Shown: positions 51,751 to 60,603, counted from the first letter of the stretch. The stretch is 64,000 bases of DNA from Bhargavaea cecembensis DSE10 (GCF_000348905.1 NZ_AOFT01000004.1:124001-188000), one strand, 5' to 3'. A program made the numbers and translations. Notes: generated from the letters alone by a model not told the origin.

Positions 51751-52341
51751 ATGGAAGAATTGCAGTGTGGAGTCAGTCCGATTGTGGGATTCCGGTTTAC
51801 GCTGAGCCCGATGACCAATGAGTTCATCGACGTCATCAAAGGGGCACTTGAAGAGGTTGATACGTCCGCGGTGTGGATGCACACAGATGATGTATCAACG
51901 GTCATTCGCGGAAAGCAGGTGCATGTGTTCAATGTGGCGAAGGCGCTGGCGCTGCACGCGGCGAAGACCGGCGTGCATGTGGCGCTGAATGGGACGTTTT
52001 CCGCAGGCTGCCCGGGGGACACCGCGGGGGATGCCTACCTGGACAAGCCGGATGAGCCGCTGAACAACGACACGACCGAGCAGTATGTATCATCGCAGTT
52101 TGCACTGTATCCGATGAACAATCCGGATTATATGTCGGTCATCTACCGTGAAGTGGAGCGCGCGAAAGAACGTGGCGTCTTCAATGAGTCGATGCATTAC
52201 GCGAGCGGGATTCACGGGGATATCCATGACGTGTTCGAATTTTATGAGGAGACGTTCACCAACGCCCGCTCCGAGGAGCACCGCCACCTCGTCATGACTG
52301 TTTCAATGAGCATCAACAGCCCGTCCCACGGAGGGAAATGA
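51751..52341 (+). CDS. ykoF: Thiamine/HMP-binding protein YkoF
   Basis: The 196-aa soluble protein of two YKOF domains is associated with an ECF transporter for hydroxymethylpyrimidine/thiamine. It begins MEELQCGVSPIVGFRFTLSP and shows VWMHTDDVSTVIRGK and, in the second domain, the related HYASGIHGDIHDVFEF. AGAAGGGGG lies upstream of ATG 51751. It overlaps ykoE's ribosome site and is co-transcribed with ykoEDC. Confidence 0.9.
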   Translation: MEELQCGVSPIVGFRFTLSPMTNEFIDVIKGALEEVDTSAVWMHTDDVSTVIRGKQVHVFNVAKALALHAAKTGVHVALNGTFSAGCPGDTAGDAYLDKPDEPLNNDTTEQYVSSQFALYPMNNPDYMSVIYREVERAKERGVFNESMHYASGIHGDIHDVFEFYEETFTNARSEEHRHLVMTVSMSINSPSHGGK

Positions 52342-52342
52342 C

Positions 52343-52924
52343 ATGTTGAAGTCATGGAAGCTGAAAGAGATCGTGCTCATGTCCCTGTTTGGGGTTGTAT
52401 TCGGTATCGTGTATCTCGTTGCCATCCACTTCGGCAACATCTGGGCCGGCCTGATCGGGCCGATCGCCTATGAGTGGATGTTCGGCATCTGGTTTATCGT
52501 CTCCATCCTGTCGATGGCAATCATCCGGAAGCCCGGTGCCGCAGTGTTGCCGGAGACGATTGCCGCCATCATTGAAGTCATGCTCGGCAATGCCGTCGGG
52601 CCCCGCCTGATTTTGTCCGGGGTCATCCAGGGGCTCGGCGCGGAAGCGGCATTTGCCGCCACCCGCTATCGCCACTTTAATCTGGCGGTCATGATGCTAG
52701 CAGGCGCCGGTGCTGCGGTGTTCAGCTTCGTTTACGGCTACTTTGTCTCGGGCTATGCCGCGCTCGACCCGTCGTTCGTGCTCCTCATGTTCACGCTGCG
52801 TTTGCTGAGCGGGGCAATCATTGCCGGAATCGGCGGCAAATATCTCGCTGATGGACTGTTGGCCACAGGTGCACTCCGCGGGTATGCCATCTCGCGGACG
52901 AAACAGGGTGGGGCCGGTGCATGA
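52343..52924 (+). CDS. ykoE: ECF transporter substrate-specific membrane subunit YkoE
   Basis: The 193-aa S component has about six helices and begins MLKSWKLKEIVLMSLFGVVF. It carries the IGPIAYEWMFGIWFI and VLPETIAAIIEVMLGNAVGP stretches typical of YkoE. It binds the thiamine precursor in the membrane. GGAGGGA precedes the ATG, two bases after ykoF. The stop overlaps the ykoD start region. Confidence 0.9.
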   Translation: MLKSWKLKEIVLMSLFGVVFGIVYLVAIHFGNIWAGLIGPIAYEWMFGIWFIVSILSMAIIRKPGAAVLPETIAAIIEVMLGNAVGPRLILSGVIQGLGAEAAFAATRYRHFNLAVMMLAGAGAAVFSFVYGYFVSGYAALDPSFVLLMFTLRLLSGAIIAGIGGKYLADGLLATGALRGYAISRTKQGGAGA

Positions 52925-54344
52925 ACCGGTAGTCTCACTTGCTGACGTTTCATTCCGCTTTCCGGATGACCAGGTAAACACGCTGAACGGTCTGACGTTC
53001 ACTATCCGACGAGGCGAGCGGGTCGTCATCAGCGGGCCGAGCGGCTGCGGCAAAAGCACCTTGCTCTACCTGCTGAACCGGTTGTATCCGCTCAACTGTG
53101 ACGGCATTGTCGAAGGGGACATCCGTCTGTTCGGGAAACGTGCGGATGACTACCGCCCCGGTGAAATCAACCGGCTGATCGCGACCGTTTTCCAGGATCC
53201 CGACTCCCAGTTCTGCATGACGACCGTCGAGGAGGAGCTTGCCTTCACGCTGGAAAACTTGCGGGTCTCCCGCGCTGACATGGAGCGGCGGATTGTGGAT
53301 GTGCTCGCTCAGACCGGACTCACGGATTTCCGCAATTTGGTCATCCAGTCCCTGTCCGGCGGTCAGAAACAGCGTGTCGCCACCGCCTGCGCACTCGTTG
53401 CGGAGCCCGAAGTCCTCCTTCTGGACGAACCGCTCGCCCACCTCGACCCGTTGACCGCCCGGAATTTTGTCCGCTGGCTGGACGGGATTCAAAAGCAGAC
53501 CGGCCTGACGGTAATCGCGGTGGAACACCGGCTTGATCTGTGGGAAGGATTTTTCGAACGAGAGATTGTCCTCGGGTCAGACGGACAGATGATTGGGGAT
53601 CATACCGCCGATTCAAAAGCTCCGGTTGTTTTCCCAAAACGCGCCTCCGGCATGACCGGCAAACCTGCCCTCTCCGTTTCGGACCTGTCGGTTGAAATCA
53701 GCGGGAAACAGCTGCTCGAACTTCTTTCATTCGATATTGGTGAAGGAGAAATTGCCGTCATCGCAGGACCGAACGGGAGCGGGAAATCGACGCTCGCCAA
53801 GGCGCTCTGCGGCATCTACAAACATACCGGCACGGTCAAGTCGCCGGGCACCGGCTATGTCCCCCAATCACCGGAATTCCTGTTTCTGACGAATTCAGTA
53901 CAGGACGAACTTTCCTTCTCGGGTTTGGCCACAACGAAAATGCTGGACGATCTCGCCGATCGGCTGAAGCTCAAGGCCATTTGGGATGCCCATCCGTTCG
54001 CGGTCAGCCACGGCCAGAAACGGCGCGTTGCAATCGGTGCCATGCTCGCCGACAACCGCCCGGTCATCATCATGGACGAGCCGACCTCCGGCCAGGACGT
54101 AGCGGGCCTGCAGGAATTGTTCTCACTCATTGATGAACGCTCGCGCGAAGGCATCACGTTCCTGATTATCACCCATGACATGGAGTTTGCGTCTGCCGTT
54201 GCCGACTCGGTGATTCTGATCAAAGATGGCAGGCTGACCGGGAAATTCATGGCCGAGGAAGTATGGGAGAATCCGGCGCTGCTGAATGCACACCATCTTC
54301 TCCCGCCGAAAGGAGCGGACCGCCGTGAGCCGGCTTTTGCATGA
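52917..54344 (+). CDS. ykoD: ECF transporter double ATPase YkoD
   Basis: The 475-aa protein has two fused ABC domains. Domain 1 has GPSGCGKSTLL, LSGGQKQR and LLLDEPLAHLD; domain 2 has GPNGSGKSTLA, the variant signature VSHGQKRR and IIMDEPTSGQD. It powers YkoE/YkoC. I start at the GTG at 52917 (AGGGTGG upstream), overlapping the ykoE stop; an ATG three bases on is out of frame. It is coupled to ykoC. Confidence 0.9.
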   Translation: MHEPVVSLADVSFRFPDDQVNTLNGLTFTIRRGERVVISGPSGCGKSTLLYLLNRLYPLNCDGIVEGDIRLFGKRADDYRPGEINRLIATVFQDPDSQFCMTTVEEELAFTLENLRVSRADMERRIVDVLAQTGLTDFRNLVIQSLSGGQKQRVATACALVAEPEVLLLDEPLAHLDPLTARNFVRWLDGIQKQTGLTVIAVEHRLDLWEGFFEREIVLGSDGQMIGDHTADSKAPVVFPKRASGMTGKPALSVSDLSVEISGKQLLELLSFDIGEGEIAVIAGPNGSGKSTLAKALCGIYKHTGTVKSPGTGYVPQSPEFLFLTNSVQDELSFSGLATTKMLDDLADRLKLKAIWDAHPFAVSHGQKRRVAIGAMLADNRPVIIMDEPTSGQDVAGLQELFSLIDERSREGITFLIITHDMEFASAVADSVILIKDGRLTGKFMAEEVWENPALLNAHHLLPPKGADRREPAFA

Positions 54345-55083
54345 CATGAACCCGTCGGTGAAGTTCATCATCGTGACCGTCTCGATGCTCACGATGGCCT
54401 TCTTCTTCAACCCATGGACACCGCTCCTATTCTGGATCGGGATCCTCATCCTCCAGATGACAATGAGCCGGATCAACTGGAAGCTATGGGCGCTCATGAT
54501 GCTGCCCTTCACGCTCGGTGCCGTCGGATACCTATGGACGACACTCGTCTTCGGAGCGGACACCGGCGGTGAAGTCATCGGCTCATTTGCCGGCATCGAA
54601 GTCACCGACCAGCAGTGGGCCCATGCCTGGTCACTGACTTTCCGGGTCTTGGCCTTCTCGACCCTGTCGCTGCTGTTTGCCTTCACCACGAATCCGGTCA
54701 CCTTCGTCATGAGCCTTATGCAGCAGTTGAAAGTCCCGCCGAAGATCGCCTACGGCACGATGGTCGGCTACCAGTTCCTGCCTGTCCTGAAAGACGAACT
54801 CACCCAGATCAGGCAGGCCCAGCGCCTCCGCGGCGTCGGCCAGGACCGGCATTGGTGGCACCGAATCACCGGCACCAGACGCCTCCTGATCCCGATGCTT
54901 GCCGGAGCCGTACGGAAAGCCGAACGTGCCGCCTTCGCGATGGAAGCGAGAGGTTTCACCGGGGAACGCAGAATGGAATTCTACCGGCCGATTAAAGTCA
55001 GTGGGCGGGATTATGTATTGGCAGGCGTGTTTCTGGTGGTGCTTGCACTGAGTTGTGCGGGCGGCATCGTTTTAGGGAAATAA
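54325..55083 (+). CDS. ykoC: ECF transporter coupling membrane subunit YkoC
   Basis: The 252-aa EcfT-type subunit has hydrophobic helices in the first 200 residues and the family coupling motifs (QAQRLRGVG and EAERAAFAMEARGF-like AERAAFAMEARGF with Ala-Arg-Gly). The start is GTG at 54325 with AAAGGAG nine bases upstream, overlapping the ykoD end. It is last in the operon before the terminator at 55086. Confidence 0.88.
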   Translation: MSRLLHDMNPSVKFIIVTVSMLTMAFFFNPWTPLLFWIGILILQMTMSRINWKLWALMMLPFTLGAVGYLWTTLVFGADTGGEVIGSFAGIEVTDQQWAHAWSLTFRVLAFSTLSLLFAFTTNPVTFVMSLMQQLKVPPKIAYGTMVGYQFLPVLKDELTQIRQAQRLRGVGQDRHWWHRITGTRRLLIPMLAGAVRKAERAAFAMEARGFTGERRMEFYRPIKVSGRDYVLAGVFLVVLALSCAGGIVLGK

Positions 55084-55085
55084 AT

Positions 55086-55120
55086 GAAACATCTGGCCTG
55101 TGGCGGTCAGATGTTTCATT
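55086..55120 (+). terminator. ykoFEDC terminator
   Basis: Ten-base perfect stem GAAACATCTG / CAGATGTTTC is followed by ATTTCAG. Confidence 0.75.
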
Positions 55121-55136
55121 TCAGTGTGATATCTCT

Positions 55137-55241
55137 CGATAGTGAGCGCTCATAGATTTCTATGAGCGCTTATTGCAGTTCTATGAGCGCTCGCGTTGAT
55201 TCTATGAGCGCTTCTCGTATTCCTATGCGCGGTCACTGCTT
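55137..55241. repeat. 21-bp-period tandem array C
   Basis: Direct units TTCTATGAGCGCT at 55158, 55179, 55200 and (TCCTATGCGCGG) 55221, each 21 bases apart. The unit at 55137 is inverted, so units 1 and 2 form a perfect hairpin AGCGCTCATAGA / TCTATGAGCGCT with a two-base loop. It starts 17 bases after the ykoFEDC terminator. Confidence 0.85.
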
Positions 55242-55244
55242 TTT

Positions 55245-55952
55245 TTATCTACCACCGATAAACACCTTCACTTTCCCGCTCCGCTCCAGCGTCGCAAGCA
55301 GGACATTCTGCAACTGCACATAGTGCTCCTCTTTCAGGACGGACAACAACCAAGATTCATCCTTTCCCTTCTCCAGGAGCGCTTCCCGATCAATCTTCCC
55401 TTCCCGCACGACCACCGCCGGCAAATCGAACGGCTCGGGCGACATATTGAAATCACTCCGGGTCGGCCCCTGATATTGCGGACTTTCGAAAAAGGAGATC
55501 GTCCCGTCCGGTTCCCATAGCGCCAGCGACAGTTTCTGGAGGTCTTCAATCTTCGCCTTACGCGCTTCGGAAAGCAGATAATCGATGGTGATTCGGGCTT
55601 TTTTCAGGTTGGGATAAACGAGCTGTCCCTTATCCACGAGCGGAAGCGGTTTGGGCAGAACGAAGTTTCGGACGCGCCCTGATTTCAGAACGGCAAATAC
55701 GCTCGCCGAGTAAAGGACAGCGAGAGCGATCATCGTAATCATGGATCCCTTCAGGCCAAGCCCTTCATCTGACAGGGGGTGCGCGATGATATTCCCGATT
55801 GTGATCGCGACTGCAAAATCCAGCAGACTCAACTGTGAGATCGATCGCTGCCCCATGGCCTTGACCACAATCAGCAGAAAGACATAGGAAACAACCGCCC
55901 TCAAAATCCACTGCATGGCGGTCAGCGTTTCCTGTGCATGAAAGAACTCCAC
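55245..55952 (-). CDS. YetF/DUF421-family membrane protein
   Basis: The 235-aa product has three N-terminal helices (AVVSYVFLLIVVKAMGQRSI, DFAVAITIGNIIAH, MITMIALAVLYSASVFAVL) and a cytosolic C-domain with FFESPQYQGPTRSDF. Family members in Bacillus have been tied to germinant or spore-membrane roles, with little certainty. Start is GTG with GGGGCGGA upstream. It is convergent with ykoFEDC across array C. Confidence 0.85.
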   Translation of the reverse strand: MEFFHAQETLTAMQWILRAVVSYVFLLIVVKAMGQRSISQLSLLDFAVAITIGNIIAHPLSDEGLGLKGSMITMIALAVLYSASVFAVLKSGRVRNFVLPKPLPLVDKGQLVYPNLKKARITIDYLLSEARKAKIEDLQKLSLALWEPDGTISFFESPQYQGPTRSDFNMSPEPFDLPAVVVREGKIDREALLEKGKDESWLLSVLKEEHYVQLQNVLLATLERSGKVKVFIGGR

Positions 55953-56016
55953 TGGCTCCGCCCCTCTCGGCTGTTTTCAGCCAGTGTGCCCAACCGAGGC
56001 GGCGGTTTACACCTTC

Positions 56017-56100
56017 ATACTGGGCGCGCATAGGTTCCTATGCGCGGTTTCAGCGATTCTATGCGCGCTTCTAGCCTTTCTATGCGCGCTCCCAACAAAA
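56017..56100. repeat. 21-bp-period tandem array D
   Basis: CTATGCGCG cores at 56038, 56059 and 56080 are exactly 21 bases apart. An inverted GCGCGCATAGG precedes them, so the first two units form a hairpin as in array C. It lies directly downstream of the yvbH terminator. Confidence 0.8.
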
Positions 56101-56126
56101 AAGAGAAGGCGCCAATCCGCCTTCTC
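56097..56126 (-). terminator. yvbH terminator
   Basis: Stem GAGAAGGCG / CGCCTTCTC (56103-56126) is followed on the minus strand by TTTTTTG. Confidence 0.85.
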
Positions 56127-56134
56127 CTCTTCCA

Positions 56135-56749
56135 TCAATTATTAATATACTTCTCAAATACCGCTCCAAAGTCTTTTTCATGGTACTTGGCGCGCGCCTG
56201 CTGCATCCAGTCAAAGCCGAACTCGGTGAGTTGCTTGTACTGGTCAGCCAACTGAACGTCGGACGGGCGTGCGTTGTGCAGCACCTGGACGGCACGGTCG
56301 AGGCTTTGTGTGGCCATGTCCATCTGGATGCTGTTTTCGTGAGTCACTTCAGCGATGTAGCCGAGCGCCTTGTACAGGTCTTTCAGCTGGTCCAGCTGTT
56401 TTTTGTCAACGTCGATGCTGAAGGCCTGGTTGCCGAGCGTGAACTTGATCTCAACGTCAAGGTCGACTTTCCCGGCAGTCTCAAGCGCGACATCCGCGAA
56501 CTTGTATTGCGAGTATGCATAGCGCTTCAGTGTCCGCTTGGAAGACACTGCGGTGTCCCCGTCCACATGGATGAACGCAAGATTCGTAAAGCAGTACTCG
56601 TCCGCCTTCGTCTTAATCAGGAAATAGATTTTCTCGTTGTCTTCGTGGCGGATGTAATCATCGGCATCCGTCTTGTCATAGTCCGCCGGCCCGATGATCT
56701 TCCCGATATCCGACAGTCCGAGCGCGTCGGAAGCAAGTTTTTTCAGCAT
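56135..56749 (-). CDS. yvbH: Bacterial PH-domain protein YvbH
   Basis: The 204-aa protein begins MLKKLASDALGLSDIGKIIG, matching B. subtilis YvbH, with a bacterial Pleckstrin-homology N-domain (KIYFLIKTKADEYCFTNLAF, SKRTLKRYAYSQYKFADV) and a C-terminal helical YvbH-like extension. The function is unknown; possibly membrane or stress-related. It is monocistronic with a good terminator. Confidence 0.88.
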   Translation of the reverse strand: MLKKLASDALGLSDIGKIIGPADYDKTDADDYIRHEDNEKIYFLIKTKADEYCFTNLAFIHVDGDTAVSSKRTLKRYAYSQYKFADVALETAGKVDLDVEIKFTLGNQAFSIDVDKKQLDQLKDLYKALGYIAEVTHENSIQMDMATQSLDRAVQVLHNARPSDVQLADQYKQLTEFGFDWMQQARAKYHEKDFGAVFEKYINN

Positions 56750-56815
56750 GGTGCAGCCCCTCTTCCTCTATATCAATTCACTTTCAGTATATCATTTCAT
56801 GTGTTGCATTCCGGA

Positions 56816-56853
56816 CAAAAAATAGGAGCAGCCGTCTAAAACCCGCTCGCTCC
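56816..56853 (-). terminator. Terminator of the FAD-dependent oxidase
   Basis: GGAGCgAGC / GCTGCTCC stem (one bulge) is followed on the minus strand by TATTTTTT. Confidence 0.65.
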
Positions 56854-56861
56854 CAAACTCA

Positions 56862-57986
56862 TCACCCATTCACCGCCGCACCCCGCAACGGATGATAGGT
56901 ACTCAAATCCATTTCCGCCGCCTCGCCAACTGCAAGGCAGGCAGCAAGGTAGCCGACGTAAGGTCCCATTGTCAGACCGGAAGGCCCCAACCCGGTTGCC
57001 ACAGTGACCTGCCCGAGTTCCTCGAGCTTCCCCAGCAGCGGCAGGGAATATTCGCCCATCGGCCGGAAGCCGATCCGGACTTCCTTTAGTGTACCCTGTG
57101 AGAGTCCAGGAGCGATCCGCAAAGCCTCCCCCGCGACTTCATGCAACCCGCCGACGGTCTGCCGATAGTCGAATCCGGAACCGGTCTCCCTTGTCGCACC
57201 TGCCACCACGCGTGAATCGTCAAACGCCAGCATGTAGTGGCTGCTCTGCGGCAAAACGACAGGCCAGTCAGACGTGTCTTCACCCGGCATATTAATATGA
57301 AGAATCTGCCCCCGCTGCGGCTGCACGTTCACCTGCACACCGAGCGGTTCCAGAAGTTCCGGCACCCAGGCGCCCGCAGTGACGATCACTTGGTCAGCAT
57401 CAATGATCTCATCACCCACCGCAACGCCTGTCACCTTGTCCCCATCTGATACAAGACTCGCTTCCCCATCCACAATGCGCGCCCCGTTTTTCCGGGCAGC
57501 CCGCACCATCGCCTCGCGCAGCAGCCGGCCGTCAATCCTGGCCGCGCCCGATACAAAGACGGATTCCAGTTCTTCATCTAATGGAGGAAACCTGCGCCGG
57601 GTCTCCTCGGCATCCAGCCGCAGGACCTCGCCGAGTTCAGGCGCATCCGCCTGCCTAGCCTTCACCGCCTCTTCAATACGGTCCAGTTCCTCCGGCCGGT
57701 CGCTCACGCAAAGCGCGCCGACTCTCTTGTAGCTGGTACGGTGCTCCCCCTCCTCTTCAAGACATCGGATCAGTTCCGGATAGAACTTTGCTCCCTCTTT
57801 GGCCAGTCGGTACCAATCCGGATTCTCGGCATGGGACACCCACGGACAGATGATCCCCGCTCCCGCCAGCGTCGCTTTCCCCTGCTGCTCCTTGTCGACC
57901 AGAATCACTTCTGTATCCGCCTGCCTGCTCAGATGATAGGCGGCGCTTGCGCCGACGATGCCCGCTCCGATCACCACAACGTTCAC
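56862..57986 (-). CDS. FAD-dependent glycine/D-amino acid oxidase family protein
   Basis: The 374-aa DAO-fold oxidase begins with VVVIGAGIVGASAAYHLSRQ (FAD site), followed by LAGAGIICPW and, near the C-terminus, RIGFRPMGEYSLPLLG and GLGPSGLTMGPYVG. It oxidises an amine or D-amino acid to imine with H2O2, or acts as a dehydrogenase. Start is GTG with AAAGGGAG nine bases upstream. It is monocistronic; substrate unknown. Confidence 0.85.
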   Translation of the reverse strand: MNVVVIGAGIVGASAAYHLSRQADTEVILVDKEQQGKATLAGAGIICPWVSHAENPDWYRLAKEGAKFYPELIRCLEEEGEHRTSYKRVGALCVSDRPEELDRIEEAVKARQADAPELGEVLRLDAEETRRRFPPLDEELESVFVSGAARIDGRLLREAMVRAARKNGARIVDGEASLVSDGDKVTGVAVGDEIIDADQVIVTAGAWVPELLEPLGVQVNVQPQRGQILHINMPGEDTSDWPVVLPQSSHYMLAFDDSRVVAGATRETGSGFDYRQTVGGLHEVAGEALRIAPGLSQGTLKEVRIGFRPMGEYSLPLLGKLEELGQVTVATGLGPSGLTMGPYVGYLAACLAVGEAAEMDLSTYHPLRGAAVNG

Positions 57987-58113
57987 TCGCTCACTCTCCC
58001 TTTACATCCCTGATATATCCAGTATATAAATTACTGAATATTAGGTAAAGTGTTTCTTCGGGTGTCATTCGGATCTTCTCCATGTGCCTTCCCCTTTTGC
58101 TACTCCCCGCAGG

Positions 58114-58218
58114 GCACTCAGTAATGATTTAGGGGTACTCGGCGCAATTTTGGGGGCACTCGCCCTCTATTAAAAGGCACTCAGATCAAATTTCAGCGCA
58201 CTCGCTTTGACGCTCACA
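58114..58218. repeat. 21-bp-period tandem array E
   Basis: Core GCACTC (GTACTC in unit 2) at 58114, 58135, 58156, 58177 and 58198, exactly 21 bases apart, with AT-rich variable spacers. It abuts the minus-strand terminator of the catechol operon. Confidence 0.85.
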
Positions 58219-58220
58219 AC

Positions 58221-58261
58221 AAAAAACACCAGGTGAGAAAACAATATGTCTTCTCACCTGG
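58221..58261 (-). terminator. Terminator of the catechol operon
   Basis: CCAGGTGAGAA / TTCTCACCTGG stem is followed on the minus strand by TGTTTTTTG. Confidence 0.9.
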
Positions 58262-58269
58262 TCTATTCA

Positions 58270-59463
58270 TTAAGCCTTCAGATTCTCTACAATCGTCGCG
58301 ATGCCCATGCCGCCTGCGATGCAAAGCGTGACGAGGCCGTAGCGGCCGCCGGTGCGCTCAAGTTCATGCAGCACCTTCGTCATGAGGATCGCGCCGGTCG
58401 CGCCGATCGGGTGGCCGAGTGCAATGGCGCCGCCGTTCGGGTTGACCTTGTCGATATCCAGGCCGAGTTCATTGATGCAGGCGACCGCCTGGGCGGCGAA
58501 TGCTTCGTTCAGCTCGATGACATCGAGGTCTGCGACCGAGAGGCCTGCCTGGCGCAAGGCTTTCTGCGTCGCGCCGACCGGTCCCATGCCCATGAGGTCA
58601 GGCGAGCATCCGGAAGATGCCTGCGCGACGATTCGGGCTTTCGGTGTGAGCCCGTAACGCTCGGCGGCTTCCTCGCTCGTGACAAGCAGTGCTGCAGCGC
58701 CGTCGTTCCGGCCGCTTGCGTTGCCCGCGGTGACCGTGCCGCCTTCCTTGAAGACCGGCTTCAGTTTGGCGAGTTTCTCAATGCTCGTTTCCCTCGGATG
58801 CTCGTCTGTCTTGAAGTCGATCGTCTGCCTGCGTTCCTGGACAGCGTATGGGATGATCTGCTCCTCAAAGCGGCCTTCACGGATCGCAGCAGCGGTGCGT
58901 TCCTGGCTGAGCAGGGCGAATTCATCCTGCTGTTCGCGTGTGATGCCGTATTTCTCGGCCACGTTTTCAGCGGTCGTGCCCATATTCAGGTTCCCAAATT
59001 CCTCGAAAGGCTGGGAGCCCGGCTGGCTTTCCGTGTTCGGGTCTTTCAGGACCGTATTTCCGGCCTTCACGCCAAATCTCACGCCGCTCACATAATACGG
59101 CGCGGTGCTCATCGACTCTGCTCCGCCCGCGATGATGACGTCGCTCAGGCCCATGCCGATCTGCTGTGCGGCGGAGTTCACCGCCTGGACGCCCGATCCA
59201 CACTGCCGGTGCACGGTGTAGCCCGGCACGCTTGCCGGGATTCCCGCGCGGAGCAGCGCCAGGCGCGCAAGGTTCGACTCGTCCGCGCTCTGCTTGGCCT
59301 GCCCGAGGATGACTTCTTCCACGATCTCTTTATCGATGCCTGTCCGCTCGATCAGCGCCTCCATGACGTGAGCCGCCAGGTAGTTCGCCGGCACGTTGCC
59401 GAGCGAGCCGCCGAGTTTGCCGATCGCCGTGCGGACGGAATCGATGATGACTGCGTTTTTCAT
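58270..59463 (-). CDS. Thiolase, probably beta-ketoadipyl-CoA thiolase
   Basis: The 397-aa thiolase has Cys in HRQCGSGVQAV, His in GGAIALGHPIGATG, and Cys in LCIAGGMGIATI. In this operon it would cleave 3-oxoadipyl-CoA to succinyl-CoA and acetyl-CoA (PcaF). The sequence alone could equally be an acetoacetyl-CoA thiolase; the neighbouring CoA transferase and catB decide. It overlaps catB by ATGA and is last before the terminator. Confidence 0.88.
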   Translation of the reverse strand: MKNAVIIDSVRTAIGKLGGSLGNVPANYLAAHVMEALIERTGIDKEIVEEVILGQAKQSADESNLARLALLRAGIPASVPGYTVHRQCGSGVQAVNSAAQQIGMGLSDVIIAGGAESMSTAPYYVSGVRFGVKAGNTVLKDPNTESQPGSQPFEEFGNLNMGTTAENVAEKYGITREQQDEFALLSQERTAAAIREGRFEEQIIPYAVQERRQTIDFKTDEHPRETSIEKLAKLKPVFKEGGTVTAGNASGRNDGAAALLVTSEEAAERYGLTPKARIVAQASSGCSPDLMGMGPVGATQKALRQAGLSVADLDVIELNEAFAAQAVACINELGLDIDKVNPNGGAIALGHPIGATGAILMTKVLHELERTGGRYGLVTLCIAGGMGIATIVENLKA

Positions 59464-60587
59464 GCAAGCACTCCTTTTTCACGAGAGTAATGTTCGACTT
59501 TTTCATGGTCAACTTCGACGCCGAATCCGGGACCGTCCGGAACGATCACGTTAAAGTCCCTGAACTCGACCCGGTTTGTCGTGATGGAGTCCTTGAACAA
59601 AAGCGGCCCGAACAGTTCGGTGCCGAACTTCATCGGCGGCATCGTCGAATACAGTTGGACTGTCATCGCCGTGCCGAGGTCCGACTCGATCATCGTGCCG
59701 CCATACAGGCCGAGGCCCGCCGCTTCCGCGATACCGGCTGCCTGCTTGACGGCTGTCAGTCCGCCTGTCTTGCCGATCTTGAGTGCGATCGAGTTGCCGG
59801 CGCGGTGCTTTGCGATATGGAAGATTTCCTGGATCGACGTCGCGCCTTCATCAGCCAGGATCGGAACCCGGTAACGGTCTGCCAGACGCGCCATCCCTTC
59901 GTGGTTCCAACCAGGGAGCGGCTGCTCGATCATTGAGATGCCGCCGTCCTGGAGAATCGGGATGCACTGGTTGGCCGTGTCTTCATCCCACGCCTGGTTC
60001 ACATCGACCGTGAGCCTTGCCCGGTCGCCGACCGCCTTCTGGATCTCAAGCACATGCTCGACGTTTTTCATCGGGTCGCCCTTGCCGATCTTCAGCTTGA
60101 AGATGTTATGCCGTTTCTGATGCAGGTACTCCTTGGCTTCCTCGATGTCCTTGCCGGTGTCGCCGCTTGCCAGTGTCCAGGCGACCGGCAGGCCGTCGTG
60201 GATCTTGCCGCCGAACAGCTCGTACGCCGGGATGTTCCGCTGGCGCGCGGCCAGGTCGACGATTGCACTTTCGACCAGTGCTTTCGCGTGCAGGTTGCCG
60301 CGGACATGGATGGAAATGTCGTGCATGATCTTGCCGAAGCGGATCGGGTCCTGCCCGATCACATGCGGCGTGATGTACGTATCGATGTTCGCCTTGATCG
60401 CTTCCGGAGTGGACTCGCCGTACGAAGCGCCGCCGATGGTCGCGATCTCCGACCAGCCTTCACGGCCCTCCGTGTCCCTTACCCGCGCCACAACAACCGC
60501 CTGTTCGGTGATCGTATGCATCGCGAGCTGGTGGGGACGGATTGTCGGAAGGTCCAGAATCGCCACCTGAACCGATTGGATGATCAT
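59460..60587 (-). CDS. catB: Muconate cycloisomerase
   Basis: The 375-aa enolase-superfamily enzyme closes cis,cis-muconate to muconolactone. Cues are FKLKIGKGDP (KxK), LTVDVNQAWDED (metal Asp), MIEQPL (Glu), ILADEGATS (Asp) and ALKIGKTGGL (Lys). Start at the ATG at 60587 (AAAGGGGG eight bases upstream). The motif set fits MLE subgroup rather than mandelate racemase. It sits between CoA transferase and thiolase. Confidence 0.9.
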   Translation of the reverse strand: MIIQSVQVAILDLPTIRPHQLAMHTITEQAVVVARVRDTEGREGWSEIATIGGASYGESTPEAIKANIDTYITPHVIGQDPIRFGKIMHDISIHVRGNLHAKALVESAIVDLAARQRNIPAYELFGGKIHDGLPVAWTLASGDTGKDIEEAKEYLHQKRHNIFKLKIGKGDPMKNVEHVLEIQKAVGDRARLTVDVNQAWDEDTANQCIPILQDGGISMIEQPLPGWNHEGMARLADRYRVPILADEGATSIQEIFHIAKHRAGNSIALKIGKTGGLTAVKQAAGIAEAAGLGLYGGTMIESDLGTAMTVQLYSTMPPMKFGTELFGPLLFKDSITTNRVEFRDFNVIVPDGPGFGVEVDHEKVEHYSREKGVLA

Positions 60588-60603
60588 CTCAACTGCCCCC
60601 TTT

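Noticed and set aside
55137-58218. CRISPR-like arrays
   Set aside because: Units are 21 bp in total with 6-13 bp cores and short degenerate spacers, no constant 24-37 bp repeats, and no cas genes.
58270-59463. Thiolase as part of a polyhydroxybutyrate or ketone-body pathway
   Set aside because: Operon coupling with catB and a CoA transferase fits beta-ketoadipate breakdown better; no phaB/phaC or hydroxybutyrate genes seen.
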